Below are positions 8,787 to 17,771 of a DNA stretch of 64,000 nt, piece after piece. A model generated the notes under the pieces. It made no database searches and had not been told where the DNA came from. It saw only the letters and a program-made list of their open reading frames with translations. The DNA is from Methylocystis sp. SC2 (lineage in GTDB: Bacteria; Pseudomonadota; Alphaproteobacteria; Rhizobiales; Beijerinckiaceae), in NCBI RefSeq assembly GCF_000304315.1, contig NC_018485.1:1892501-1956500 (forward strand), read 5' to 3'. Position 1 is the stretch's first letter; every line of letters begins with the position of its first letter. Both the position numbers and the translations under genes were made by a program.

Positions 8787-9056
8787 GTGGACCCTGAAAA
8801 TTCCCATCCGATCGCCGACGTCGCTCCTTCCGACGAGCATGTCACCGACTACGACCGCGTTCATTTCAAGGTTTACTTGAGGATGCTGGACGCAGCCAAG
8901 GAAGGAGCGGCATGGGAGGAAGTTTCAAGCATTCTGCTCGGCATCGACCCGCTTCGCGAACCCGTCCGAGCCAAGCGCGCGTATGAGACACATCTTGCTC
9001 GGGCGCGATGGCTGGCGAAGGACGGGTATAAGGATTTACTGGCAGGTCCCGCCTGA
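8787..9056 (+). CDS. DUF2285-type DNA-binding domain protein
   Basis: The protein is about 89 residues. The pattern 'VHFKVYLRMLDAAKEGAAW' followed by ILLG..P, a basic helix and 'ARWLAKDGYKDLL' is the small stand-alone DUF2285 form found next to longer DUF6499/DUF2285 regulators in ICEs. GTG 8787 has GAGG about 12 bases upstream; a TTG at 8769 is the alternative start but has no ribosome site. It probably works with the following frameshifted gene as a regulator of element genes; that role is inferred from context. Confidence 0.75.
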   Translation: MDPENSHPIADVAPSDEHVTDYDRVHFKVYLRMLDAAKEGAAWEEVSSILLGIDPLREPVRAKRAYETHLARARWLAKDGYKDLLAGPA

Positions 9057-9302
9057 CAGTTTTCAGACGAAGCGCTCCTTTGGGGCCAGGAGCGCTTCAA
9101 GGCACGCACCGTTGCTTGTCCCCACTCTCAGCGCCACGGCGTGACCGATGGCAATCTTCGAAATTTCTCTCTGCGTCAAATGTGCGGCAATCGGACGCCT
9201 GATCCCGGCATGACGTTATGCCTGCCAAAAAATCCAGCGCCGCGGGTTATCGACAAGATTTTCTCGATACTGAAGCTCGGCCACTCCTTCGCGAGAAAAT
9301 CC

Positions 9303-10044
9303 ATGATTGATGCGGATTGGCGCTCTCCGGGCGCGTATGACTATTTGGACAATTTGAACTGGCCCTCCATCGCTTGGGAATGTTTGCGGCGCGACAAAGA
9401 ATATCACGCCGACTTCGCCAACTCTCGATTTCGAGCCGCTGTGGACTCCGGCGTTGCCGGCGCGCAGCGGCGCTGGGGGTTGCGATTTCGCCGTAGACCC
9501 CACGCTCGGCGCGAATGAAGCTGATATTTTCTGGCTTCCCGAAGCGCGCGCGAGCGCCGTCATTCTTGTGCCAAGTCCAACAAAGGCCGGCGAGTTGAGA
9601 TTCTCGCCGTCAGATTGGCCAGGCCTGCATACGCGGCTGCGCGTGAATGACGGCGAGCACCTCATCGTCGGAACAGGACGCAACCAATATCAGCTATGGC
9701 TTCCCAACCCGCCGCGCGAAGGAGACCCGCTCGCCGCCGTCATTCCGCACGACAGGATGATGCCACATCGCGCTGAGGCGGCGATGCATTTCTGGCGCTT
9801 CACGAGGGGCCACGCGAAGCCGGCCACACCGTTACGCGCCGTCCGCCTCGTCAACACGCTTCGAGCGCTCGACGGCCATTTGAGCGGTGCGTCCTACCGC
9901 GTCATCGCCGAATGCCTGTTCGGATCCGCGCGAGTCGACGCCGAGTCTTGGAAATCCTCGTCCGTTCGCGACGCCACAATCCGACTCGTACGCAATGGCG
10001 TAGCGCTGATGCGCGGCGGCTATCGCAAATTCCTACGTAAATAA
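9303..10044 (+). pseudogene. DUF6499/DUF2285-type regulator interrupted by a +1 frameshift
   Basis: The N-terminal part (from ATG 9303, 'DWRSPGAYDYLDNL' and 'WPSIAWECLRRDKEYH') is a DUF6499 domain. The C-terminal part (about 9478-10044, ending 'GYRKFLRK') is the matching DUF2285-containing half. They are in different frames. The shift maps to a run of five G at 9475-9479: with four Gs the frame reads W-G-C-D-F-A-V-D-P straight into the second half, as intact family members do. Without correction the first frame ends at 9518. A sequencing error, a real mutation or phase variation would all look like this. Confidence 0.75.
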
Positions 10045-10202
10045 TCATCGGATACGACTGCGGCGCCGCTTCGCGCATTCAAGGGGTGGCGAAATTCGCC
10101 TCCCCAATCTTCGCCATCCCCCCTGCCGGAATTTCTTCGCCAAAGTGATCGACGACAGCCGCCGATGTTCGGCGGCGCGCCTCGACTCGCCAAGGCTCGC
10201 CG

Positions 10203-10487
10203 ATGTCCGCCGCCATGACCGATCTGCCGCCACGCTTTCTGCGCACGCCCGAAGCCGCGCGTTTCCTGGGGCTCTCCGGCCGAACTCTGGAAAAACACCG
10301 CACCTACGGCACGGGGCCGCTCTACTCGAAACTTGGCGGCCGCGTCGTCTATCGACTTGAGGATTTGCAGGCCTGGGCGGCGCGCGGCGCCAAAGCCTCG
10401 ACCTCCGATCCGGGGGTCGGAACGGTGCTGCCGGCGAGACGCCAAGCGCCGAATGGCGCCGCCGCCACGCTTCCCGATCGCCGTTGA
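10203..10487 (+). CDS. AlpA/excisionase-like helix-turn-helix protein
   Basis: The protein is 94 residues. It carries an HTH_17-type MerR-like winged helix: 'RFLRTPEAARFLGLSGRTLEKHR' then 'GPLYSKLGGRVVYRLEDLQAW'. Such small proteins immediately upstream of the replication initiator are constant in this ICE group. They may act as transcription factors or directionality factors. ATG 10203 has AAGG 7 bases before it; ATG 10215 is an alternative. The stop lies 13 bases before the initiator start, so the two are probably co-transcribed. Confidence 0.85.
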   Translation: MSAAMTDLPPRFLRTPEAARFLGLSGRTLEKHRTYGTGPLYSKLGGRVVYRLEDLQAWAARGAKASTSDPGVGTVLPARRQAPNGAAATLPDRR

Positions 10488-10500
10488 ACGGACATCGATC

Positions 10501-11424
10501 ATGTCCACGACACGGCGCCCCAGCGGCGAACTCGTTAAGCTCAGCCCGTTTCGCTGCGTCCCGGCCGATATCGCGCCGCGCGACGTGCAGGACCTCATGG
10601 CCTATCCGTTCTTCAGCCTCGCCAAATCACCACGCGTCACCCCGATCGACTTCCGCATGGGAGAGCTGAGCATTCGCGTCGACGCGACGCCCGAATATGG
10701 CATGGCGACGATCTGGGACGCCGACATATTGATCTGGGCCGCCTCGCAGATCATCGCGGCGCGCAACGGGGGCCGTGACACCTCTCGTCTGATGCTGGCG
10801 ACCCCGCGCGAAATCCTCACCTTCATCGACCGCGGAACATCGGCGCGGGATTACCATCGCTTCCGTGCGGCCCTGGATCGCCTGCAGTCCACGACGATCG
10901 AGACCTCGATCCGCCAGCCGGCGGAACGATGGACGCGCCGCTTCTCCTGGATCAACGAGTGGAAAGAGCGGACCGACGCGAGCGGTCGCCCGCTTGGCGT
11001 CGAACTCGTTCTGACCGACTGGTTCTATCGCGCGGTGCTCGACAACGACCTCGTGCTGTCGATCGACCGGGCGTATTTCGCGCTGACCGGCGGCCTCGAA
11101 CGCTGGCTCTATCGCATCGTGCGCAAGCACGGCGGGCGTCAGAAGGGCGGCTGGTCCTTCGAGCTCGACCATCTTCACCTCAAATCCGCAAGTCTGTCGC
11201 CGTTCAAACGCTTTGCTTTCGAATTGCGCGACATCGTTCGACGCCAGCCCTTGCCCGGCTATGCGTTGACGATCGAGCGCAATTCTCGAGGACACGAGTG
11301 TCTGATGTTCAAGCCGGCGGAGAGCGGCGCGCAGACAGAAATGCGCATCGAGCCCGCCACGAAATCACGCAGCCCAAAATCCACGGGCCGGAAGCCTGTG
11401 GATAACTCTGTGGATAAGCTGTGA
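10501..11424 (+). CDS. RepA-type replication initiator protein
   Basis: The protein is 307 residues. It matches the replication initiator protein A (RPA) family throughout: 'MAYPFFSLAKSPR', 'TIWDADILIWAASQI', 'TSARDYHRFRAALDRLQSTT', and the winged-helix end 'PLPGYALTIERN'. It would bind the iterons lying just after its stop codon and initiate replication of the excised element. Its final codons (PVDNSVDKL) are encoded by two perfect DnaA boxes, so coding and origin sequence overlap. In related elements parA follows directly, but here the next gene is DUF2840. Confidence 0.92.
   Translation: MSTTRRPSGELVKLSPFRCVPADIAPRDVQDLMAYPFFSLAKSPRVTPIDFRMGELSIRVDATPEYGMATIWDADILIWAASQIIAARNGGRDTSRLMLATPREILTFIDRGTSARDYHRFRAALDRLQSTTIETSIRQPAERWTRRFSWINEWKERTDASGRPLGVELVLTDWFYRAVLDNDLVLSIDRAYFALTGGLERWLYRIVRKHGGRQKGGWSFELDHLHLKSASLSPFKRFAFELRDIVRRQPLPGYALTIERNSRGHECLMFKPAESGAQTEMRIEPATKSRSPKSTGRKPVDNSVDKL
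11397..11417. promoter_or_regulatory. Two DnaA boxes inside the 3' end of the initiator gene
   Basis: TGTGGATAA occurs at 11397-11405 and 11409-11417. Each is the exact complement of the consensus DnaA box TTATCCACA. They sit 12 bases apart, in tandem, immediately before the iterons, as expected for a replication origin. Confidence 0.8.
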
Positions 11425-11845
11425 AAACGCGCGTGCTATCAGGAACTCCCGCCACGTGCCATCAGGAACCCTTGGCGCGTGCTATCGGGAACCAAAATCA
11501 CTCACAACTCTTTCTATTCGAGCGCAAAACGGCGCGCCTAACTTGTACTAACAGTGAATCTAACTTTATTGCGCGCCCATCCGGCGAATTCCGGTGTCTT
11601 GGACAGCGATTTGAGCTTTTCAAACTGACGCTGAATCTCCTGACACGACACTCGGCTTCGCAAAAAGAATGCGCCAGCGTGATTGGCGTCAGCTTCCGCA
11701 TTCGCGCCATCACCCTCAAGGCAAAATCGTTCAAGCGGATCGATAGCGCCGCATCCGAAGGCTGTCGGATTGTCGCTGACATGCAGCGCGCATTGTTCGA
11801 TCGGCAACACCCGCGGGTCCAAACTCCCGTTAAGGGAGGCGCGTC
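11425..11845. other. Origin region and apparent parA gap
   Basis: The 421 bases between the initiator and DUF2840 genes contain the iterons at the left, then about 350 bases in which I see no convincing gene. Short frames on both strands lack ribosome sites and family resemblance. The ATP-binding Walker motif of a ParA, normally encoded here in related ICEs, is not present in any frame. Confidence 0.6.
11432..11492. repeat. Three iterons of the element's replication origin
   Basis: CGTGCTATCAGGAAC (11432-11446), CGTGCCATCAGGAAC (11455-11469) and CGTGCTATCGGGAAC (11478-11492) are 15-base direct repeats at an exact 23-base period, with one mismatch each in copies 2 and 3. They start 8 bases after the initiator stop codon. 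Together with the adjacent DnaA boxes and an A/T-richer stretch after 11492, they mark the likely oriV. Confidence 0.88.
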
Positions 11846-12310
11846 ATGAGCGCGCTAACGGAGGTCGAACTCTATTTCCTGAAAGGCAAGATCGAGCGCT
11901 GGATTCGTTTCGGAACGCCGATCAGTGAACGCACGCTCGACCGCCGCCGACGCATCTCGACCTTCGCGCCGGATTCGATTTTCGCCTTCATGCGCTGGGC
12001 GTCGAACGGCCATGGGACGCTGGTTTCCCGCATCGACATCTTACGCGCCTGCCATGTCGGCGAACCCTGTTCGACCGTTCCCGGCGTCAGGCCCGGCGCT
12101 GAAATTCTGCTGCGATCGGTCGGCTGGGATAAAGTCCAGCGCGTCTTGAGAGCGATCGACGCCGTCGAGGCGCTCGGCTTCGCGCCGCAGGAAATCTGTC
12201 CCGATCACTGGCGTCACGTTCACAACCGATTGGCCGCCGGCCTGTCGCCTCGCCCCTATTCGCGCGAGCGCCATCGCGCCTGGCTACTTCGCTCAAAGAT
12301 TGAAGTCTAA
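11846..12310 (+). CDS. DUF2840 family protein
   Basis: The protein is 154 residues. It starts 'MSALTEVELYFLKGKIERWIRFG' (with the typical 'GTPISERTLDRRRR' after it) and ends 'YSRERHRAWLLRSKIEV', the full DUF2840 pattern. The family has unknown function and is nearly always placed between parA and the traF peptidase gene in these elements. GGAGG (11836-11840) lies 5 bases before the start codon. The stop is 2 bases before the traF start, implying a single transfer operon from here through the transglycosylase gene. Confidence 0.9.
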   Translation: MSALTEVELYFLKGKIERWIRFGTPISERTLDRRRRISTFAPDSIFAFMRWASNGHGTLVSRIDILRACHVGEPCSTVPGVRPGAEILLRSVGWDKVQRVLRAIDAVEALGFAPQEICPDHWRHVHNRLAAGLSPRPYSRERHRAWLLRSKIEV

Positions 12311-12312
12311 CC

Positions 12313-12816
12313 ATGAAAATCTTCCCCCTCATGTTCCTTTCCTGCGGCGCGCTCGCGTCGACTTCCTTCGTTCACCGCGAGCCGCTCGTCGTCTGGAACG
12401 CGTCGGCCAGCGTGCCGATCGGCCTCTATGCCGTGCAGCCGATCGGCGATTTGGCCGTCACCGACCTTGTCGTCGCCCGGCCGCCAGCGCCGCTCGCCGA
12501 CTGGCTCACCGAACGCCATTATCTCCCCAAAGGCGCGCCGCTGATCAAACGGGTGGCGGCATTGCCCGGTCAAAAAATATGCCGCGACGGGCTCGCGGTC
12601 AGCGTCGATGGAATCGTCATGACGCAGGCGCGCGAACAGGATCACGCCGACCGACCGCTGCCCGTTTGGAGTGGGTGCTTTGTTCTCCTTCCCGGCGAGG
12701 CCTTTCTCCTCAACTGGAACGAAGCGGCGTCTCTCGACGGACGGTATTTTGGCGCGTTTCCGATCGAAGGCGTCGTGGGGCGCGCCGCGCCTCTCTGGAC
12801 GAGGGAGGACGATTGA
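12313..12816 (+). CDS. traF: TraF-type S26 signal peptidase
   Basis: The protein is 167 residues. An N-terminal hydrophobic signal/anchor (residues 1-18) is followed by the S26 motif 'SASVPIGLY' with catalytic Ser33, and 'LIKRVAALPG' with general-base Lys79. In RP4 the homologue processes the TrbC pilin, including its cyclisation; the same role is expected here, where trbC is present. It acts at the inner membrane facing the periplasm. Its stop codon overlaps the transglycosylase ATG (TGATG). Confidence 0.9.
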   Translation: MKIFPLMFLSCGALASTSFVHREPLVVWNASASVPIGLYAVQPIGDLAVTDLVVARPPAPLADWLTERHYLPKGAPLIKRVAALPGQKICRDGLAVSVDGIVMTQAREQDHADRPLPVWSGCFVLLPGEAFLLNWNEAASLDGRYFGAFPIEGVVGRAAPLWTREDD

Positions 12817-13664
12817 TGATCGTTTTCTCGATCGCTTTCCTGCGGCTCGATGCCCATGGCGTGGGTCGTAAACGCGCGACCCGGGCAGCAGTGAGCGCCG
12901 CTCTGTTTTACACCACGGCCGTGTTGCCGGCGCATTCCGAGATGCTCGGGCTTCGCGCAGCGACAACCGCTCGATCGCCAAGAAGCGTCGTCGCAAACGC
13001 CATCCAGGAGGCGTCTCGACGATTTCATGTTCCGCCCGATTGGATACGCGCCGTCATGCGCGCCGAAAGCAATGGCGACGCCAAATCCGTCTCCGAAAAA
13101 GGCGCGATTGGCCTTATGCAGGTTATGCCGAAGACATATGCTGAGCTGCAGGCCAAACTCAGTCTTGGTCCCGATCCATTCGATCCGCACGACAATATCG
13201 TGGCGGGCGCCGCCTATCTTGCCGAGATGTTCGACCGCTACGGTGAGATAGGAGTTCTCGCCGCCTATAACGCCGGTCCACGGCGCTACGAGGATCATCT
13301 TCTTCGCGGCCGACCGCTGCCCACCGAGACCACGGACTATGTCGCGCGACTGGCGCCCGAGCTCGGCTTCGCCTGCATTCCGGCTGCGGCAATTTCGGCG
13401 CCGCCTTATGCGCTTCGTGCGCCGATGTTCGTCACGCTGGCGGCGCCGAAAATGGCGCGAGAGGCGACCGCGGACGGAGGCGCCAACCGCGTTCGGAGGA
13501 GTCAAAAAGCTGCCCTTCATCCTCTCTTTCCGGCGCCGCGCGACGACAAAATATTTGCACGCGAACCGCATTCGGACAGCGCTTCGCGAACTCTATCGCC
13601 TGCGGATTCTCTGCAGACCGCCGGCGTTTTTGTTGCCCGCACGAGGATGCAATTGCCCGAATGA
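12816..13664 (+). CDS. Lytic transglycosylase (SLT family), conjugation-associated
   Basis: The protein is 282 residues. After a hydrophobic N-terminal segment, residues ~75-185 form an SLT domain: 'RAVMRAESNGDAKSVSEKGA' with catalytic Glu84, then 'IGLMQVMP' and 'VLAAYNAGP'. The remaining ~100 residues are low-complexity and proline-rich. It would open peptidoglycan for assembly of the transfer channel. The start overlaps the traF stop. The gene is the VirB1/TrbN counterpart of this element. Confidence 0.88.
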   Translation: MIVFSIAFLRLDAHGVGRKRATRAAVSAALFYTTAVLPAHSEMLGLRAATTARSPRSVVANAIQEASRRFHVPPDWIRAVMRAESNGDAKSVSEKGAIGLMQVMPKTYAELQAKLSLGPDPFDPHDNIVAGAAYLAEMFDRYGEIGVLAAYNAGPRRYEDHLLRGRPLPTETTDYVARLAPELGFACIPAAAISAPPYALRAPMFVTLAAPKMAREATADGGANRVRRSQKAALHPLFPAPRDDKIFAREPHSDSASRTLSPADSLQTAGVFVARTRMQLPE

Positions 13665-13902
13665 CCAGTTTCGTATTCTATCGCATGGTAGCGCAGTCTC
13701 TCGCGCCTTTGCGCGAGGGGACCGCTAAGGGCGCGACAGCGACCGAAGGATTGCAAGATACAAGGCGCGGCACTGCCGCCGCGCGAGCCCTTGCTGCGCA
13801 GGGCTTTCGTGCGTGCCGGTCGGATGGGCGACGTGCCATCACAGCAGCAATCTTTCGGCATCCCATCAAAACTGGTGACACTCATCGAAAAGCGAAAGTG
13901 TC
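13665..13902. other. Candidate oriT region upstream of the relaxase gene
   Basis: The 238 bases between the transglycosylase and relaxase genes contain a perfect 7-bp hairpin (CTCGCGC 13700-13706, loop CTTT, GCGCGAG 13711-13717), a second inverted repeat GCGGC-ACT-GCCGC around 13775, and CCCT...AGGG around 13785. Structured, gene-free DNA directly before a relaxase gene is where oriT is usually found in this ICE group. No nick sequence is recognised. Confidence 0.4.
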
Positions 13903-15651
13903 GTGAGCGACGGTGGCGACGATCTGCGCGTTCGTCCGGGACGCATTCGCCAAAGCCGAAGCGGGCGTGCGCCCAAAAGCTTTGTCGGTCAGGTACTGAA
14001 GGCCGCGAACAAGGCTGGGGGCGTCGGCGCGCGAGGCCGCCTTGGGCGCGCGCGGGCTTCCACCTTTGGCCGAGGCCGTGGGCGTGCAATTGCCGCCGAG
14101 CGTGGGCTCCTGTCGAGCGCCCGCCGCGTCATCGTTAAGGCTCGCGTCGTGCGCCACAAGGGGCACGCCTTTCGAACGGCGCCGCTCGCGACGCATGTCG
14201 CCTACTTGAGGCGAGAAGGCGTCACTCGCGACGAGCAGAAGGCGCGCCTGTTCGGTGCCGGCACCAACACACCGGACCCCGCCGCTTTCGTCGAACGCTG
14301 CACGGACGACCGCCATCATTTTCGGTTCATCGTCAGCCCGGAAGACGCGACCGAATTGGAAGACCTTCGCGCCTTCACTCGCGACCTCATGCGCGAAGCC
14401 GAGCGCGATCTTGGGACCAAGCTGGACTGGGTCGGCGTCGATCATTGGAACACTGATAATCCGCACATCCATGTCCTTGTTCGCGGCAAGGCAGACGACG
14501 GCCACGATCTCGTGATCTCGCGCGACTACATTTCCAGCGGCATGCGAGTGCGGGCCGAACATCTCGTCAGCCTGGAGCTGGGACCGAAGTCCGAGCTCCA
14601 AATGTACGCAGACCTCGCCCGAGAAGTCGACGCCGAAAGATGGACGCGGCTCGACCGCGCGATCGCGGCCAGTGCCGATGAGGATGGCGTCATCGACCTG
14701 CGCCCGGCCGCGAACCAATCCAATCCGGAGCTTCAATCGCTCAAGATCGGCCGCCTGCAAAGGCTGACGCGGCTCGGTCTCGCTACCTCCATCGGGCCTG
14801 CGCAATGGATACTCGCGGAGCCGGCTGAGACTACCTTGCGCGATCTTGGCCTGCGTGGCGACATCATCAAGACCATGCATCGCGCTCTGACCGAGGCGCG
14901 GATCGAGAGAAGCATGGCGGAGTTCGCAATCCATCGCGAGGCTGAGGACGCGCCAATCGTCGGTCGGCTTATCGCACGCGGCCTCTCCGACGAGCTGACC
15001 GAGAAGGCTTACGCCATCGTCGATGGCGCGGACGGCCGCATCCATCATCTGACCTTTCCCAATGTGGAAGCGACGAGCGACGCCGCGCCCGGCGGCATCG
15101 TCGAACTGCGGCGCTATGCCGACGCCAGGGGCGTAGAGCGCGTCGCACTCGCCGTACGGTCCGACTTGTCCCTGGCCGACCAGGTCAAGGCGGAGGGCGC
15201 GACGTGGCTTGATCGACGACTTGTCGAACGCATGGAAACGCCGATCGCCCATGCCGGCTTTGGGCAGGAGGTGCGCGAAGCTCTCTCCGCGCGGATCGAA
15301 CATCTTGCCGGCGCCGGTCTCGCAAGCCGCCAAGGACAGCGCGTCACTTTCGCGCGCGATCTCCTTGCGACGCTGCGGCGGCGCGAACTCGATGCCGTCG
15401 GCGCAAAACTCGCCAGCGAGACGGGACAGTCCTATCGACCCACGACCTCGGACGCCAATGTGGCTGGCGTCTACCGTCAGAGACTGTCGCTCGCCTCCGG
15501 CCGCTTCGCCATGATCGATGACGGCCTCGGCTTTCAACTCGTCCCCTGGTCGCCGTCGCTGGAGCCTAAGCGCGGTCAGCATATCTCCGGCGTCATGTCG
15601 CCCGGCGGCGTCGACTGGAGTTTTGGCAGGAAACGTGGTCTCGGGATTTGA
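13903..15651 (+). CDS. DUF3363 relaxase / mobilisation nuclease (VirD2-like, MOBP type)
   Basis: The protein is 582 residues. The basic N-terminus leads into the relaxase core: 'RHHFRFIVSPED' and the HUH-like metal motif in 'VDHWNTDNPHIHVLVRG'. The C-terminal half is the DUF3363 region, ending 'DWSFGRKRGLGI'. It would nick the ICE at oriT and pilot the strand through the TraG/Trb channel. The GTG start at 13903 is weakly supported by a purine-rich stretch only. Length and domain order match the family, so the gene appears intact. The adjacent traG gene begins about 110 bases after its stop. Confidence 0.9.
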   Translation: MSDGGDDLRVRPGRIRQSRSGRAPKSFVGQVLKAANKAGGVGARGRLGRARASTFGRGRGRAIAAERGLLSSARRVIVKARVVRHKGHAFRTAPLATHVAYLRREGVTRDEQKARLFGAGTNTPDPAAFVERCTDDRHHFRFIVSPEDATELEDLRAFTRDLMREAERDLGTKLDWVGVDHWNTDNPHIHVLVRGKADDGHDLVISRDYISSGMRVRAEHLVSLELGPKSELQMYADLAREVDAERWTRLDRAIAASADEDGVIDLRPAANQSNPELQSLKIGRLQRLTRLGLATSIGPAQWILAEPAETTLRDLGLRGDIIKTMHRALTEARIERSMAEFAIHREAEDAPIVGRLIARGLSDELTEKAYAIVDGADGRIHHLTFPNVEATSDAAPGGIVELRRYADARGVERVALAVRSDLSLADQVKAEGATWLDRRLVERMETPIAHAGFGQEVREALSARIEHLAGAGLASRQGQRVTFARDLLATLRRRELDAVGAKLASETGQSYRPTTSDANVAGVYRQRLSLASGRFAMIDDGLGFQLVPWSPSLEPKRGQHISGVMSPGGVDWSFGRKRGLGI

Positions 15652-15758
15652 ACAGCCGGGCGGACCGCACCAGTCTTCGCGCGCGAGCCCGCGATATTCT
15701 TCGATCCCGCGCACGCGCCTCTTGCGTTTTGCCCCGCGCCGTCCCGATCTTTCGCACG

Positions 15759-17762
15759 ATGTACGCAACGAAGATCCTTTGGGGCCAGATCGTCATCGTC
15801 CTGTCGATCGTCCTGATCGCGATCTGGCTCGCGACGCAGTGGACCGCCTGGCGTCTCGGATTTCAGCCAGAGCTGGGAGCGCCGTGGTTCGCGCTGTCCC
15901 GCGATCTTCCGATCTACCCACCGCCAATTTTCTTCATGTGGTGGTATCAGTTCGACGCCTATGCGCCGGAGGTTTTCCTTGAAGGGGCGGGTATCGCGAC
16001 CTCGGGGGCTTTTGTCGCCATCGCCACGGCAATCGGCCTTTCCGTCCATCGCGCTCGCGAAGCGAAATACGCGACGACCTATGGCTCTGCCCGCTGGGCG
16101 GATGTGACCGACATTCGCCGCGGCGGCTTACTGGGTCCGGACGGCGTCGTGCTCGGGAAGTTCGCCGATAGCTATCTGCGCCATGACGGGCCGGAGCATG
16201 TGCTCTGTTTCGCGCCGACGCGCTCCGGCAAGGGCGTCGGTCTCGTCGTGCCGAGCCTCCTTGCCTGGTCCGGCTCGGCCATCGTCCACGACATCAAGGG
16301 CGAGAACTGGTCCCTGACGTCGGGTTGGCGCGCGCGCTTCGGCAGCGTCCTCCTCTTCGATCCGACCAACCCGGACAGCGCCGGCTACAACCCGCTGCTC
16401 GAAGTCCGGCGCGGCGACGCCGAAGTGCGCGACGTGCAAAATGTCGCCGACATCCTCGTTGACCCGGAGGGCGCCCTCGAGCGGCGTAATCATTGGGAGA
16501 AGACCAGCCACTCTCTTCTCGTCGGTGCGATCCTGCATGTCCTCTATGCCGAAGAAGACAAAACCCTCTCTGGCGTCGCCAACTTTCTCTCCGATCCGGA
16601 GCGCCCGATAGAAACGACGCTCAGCGCCATGATGACGACAAAACATCTGGGCGAGAGTCCGCATCCGGTCATCGCCTCGGCCGCCCGCGAGCTTCTCAAC
16701 AAGAGCGAAAACGAGCGCTCCGGCGTCCTCTCTACCGCTATGTCGTTTCTGGGGCTCTACCGGGATCCCGTCGTGGCCAGGGTCACCTCGCGCTGCGACT
16801 GGCGCATCGCCGATCTGGTTTCGAGCCAAGGCCCGACGACGCTCTATCTCGTCGTGCCCCCTTCCGACATCAGCCGCACCAAGCCCTTGGTGAGGCTGAT
16901 TCTCAACCAGATTGGACGCCGGTTGACGGAGGAGCTTGACGGACGATCCACCCGGCGTCGGCTCCTGCTCATGCTCGACGAGTTCCCGGCGCTCGGCCGG
17001 CTGGACTTCTTTGAGTCAGCGCTCGCCTTCATGGCGGGCTATGGGCTCAAGGCGTTTCTCATCGCCCAATCGCTCAATCAGATCGAGAAAGCCTATGGCG
17101 CCAATAACGCGATCCTCGATAACTGCCACGTGCGCGTCGCCTTTGCGACCAACGACGAACGAACCGCGAAGCGGGTTTCGGACGCGCTCGGCACCGCCAC
17201 CGAAATGCGCGCGATGAAAAACTACGCCGGCCATCGTCTTTCGCCCTGGCTCGGTCACCTGATGGTCTCGCGGCAGGAGACGGCTCGCCCCCTGCTAACG
17301 CCTGGCGAGGTGATGCAGCTTCCGCAGGACGAGGAGATCGTGCTCATTTCGGGCGCGCCGCCGATCCGTGCCCGCAAGGCGCGGTATTTTGAGGATGCGC
17401 GATTTAGCGCGCGCATTCTTACGCCGCCGCGTCCATCAGCAGCCGAGCGCCCAGTCGATCGTCCTCTCGAAGAAGACTGGGCGTCGTTGCGTTCAGTTTC
17501 CGCACCGCTCCCGGCGAGAGAAGCGCAGGGTTCGACCAAGAGTGAGGAAGAATCTGACACCGCCAATAGCGGAATACGCCGCGAGCCGGCGCTACCGGAA
17601 CATGAGGCGATCACGCCGGAGATACCTGCGTCACCCACGGAATTCGCCTTCGGCGATACCGAAGCCGACGATGAATCCCTGCAGGTCAAACCCGTCGGCG
17701 ATCGGATGCGCTCGCTTGCTCGGCAAGCTTCTCTTGATCCCGATGATGGCCTGGAGCTTTGA
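15759..17762 (+). CDS. traG: VirD4/TraG-type coupling ATPase
   Basis: The protein is 667 residues. It starts 'MYATKILWGQIVIVLS', giving two N-terminal membrane segments. Then come 'CFAPTRSGKGVGLVVPSLL' (Walker A) and 'LLMLDEFPALGRLDFFE' (Walker B). It couples the relaxase-DNA complex to the type IV channel at the inner membrane. ATG 15759 matches the start of homologues. The frame remains open back to 15648, but that part is Arg/Ser-rich and lacks membrane character. The C-terminal ~110 residues are acidic and variable. The CopG-like gene follows after 9 bases. Confidence 0.93.
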   Translation: MYATKILWGQIVIVLSIVLIAIWLATQWTAWRLGFQPELGAPWFALSRDLPIYPPPIFFMWWYQFDAYAPEVFLEGAGIATSGAFVAIATAIGLSVHRAREAKYATTYGSARWADVTDIRRGGLLGPDGVVLGKFADSYLRHDGPEHVLCFAPTRSGKGVGLVVPSLLAWSGSAIVHDIKGENWSLTSGWRARFGSVLLFDPTNPDSAGYNPLLEVRRGDAEVRDVQNVADILVDPEGALERRNHWEKTSHSLLVGAILHVLYAEEDKTLSGVANFLSDPERPIETTLSAMMTTKHLGESPHPVIASAARELLNKSENERSGVLSTAMSFLGLYRDPVVARVTSRCDWRIADLVSSQGPTTLYLVVPPSDISRTKPLVRLILNQIGRRLTEELDGRSTRRRLLLMLDEFPALGRLDFFESALAFMAGYGLKAFLIAQSLNQIEKAYGANNAILDNCHVRVAFATNDERTAKRVSDALGTATEMRAMKNYAGHRLSPWLGHLMVSRQETARPLLTPGEVMQLPQDEEIVLISGAPPIRARKARYFEDARFSARILTPPRPSAAERPVDRPLEEDWASLRSVSAPLPAREAQGSTKSEEESDTANSGIRREPALPEHEAITPEIPASPTEFAFGDTEADDESLQVKPVGDRMRSLARQASLDPDDGLEL

Positions 17763-17771
17763 GGACTGGCG

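Noticed and set aside
11421-11849. A 142-codon plus-strand frame after the initiator gene
   Set aside because: It translates straight through the iterons and has no family resemblance; the DNA is better explained as the origin.
13661-13906. An 81-codon plus-strand frame overlapping the transglycosylase stop by ATGA
   Set aside because: The overlap is suggestive, but the sequence covers the hairpins of the candidate oriT, is low-complexity and matches no family.
13882-15768. A 628-codon minus-strand frame
   Set aside because: Antisense shadow of the DUF3363 relaxase gene, which has clear family motifs.
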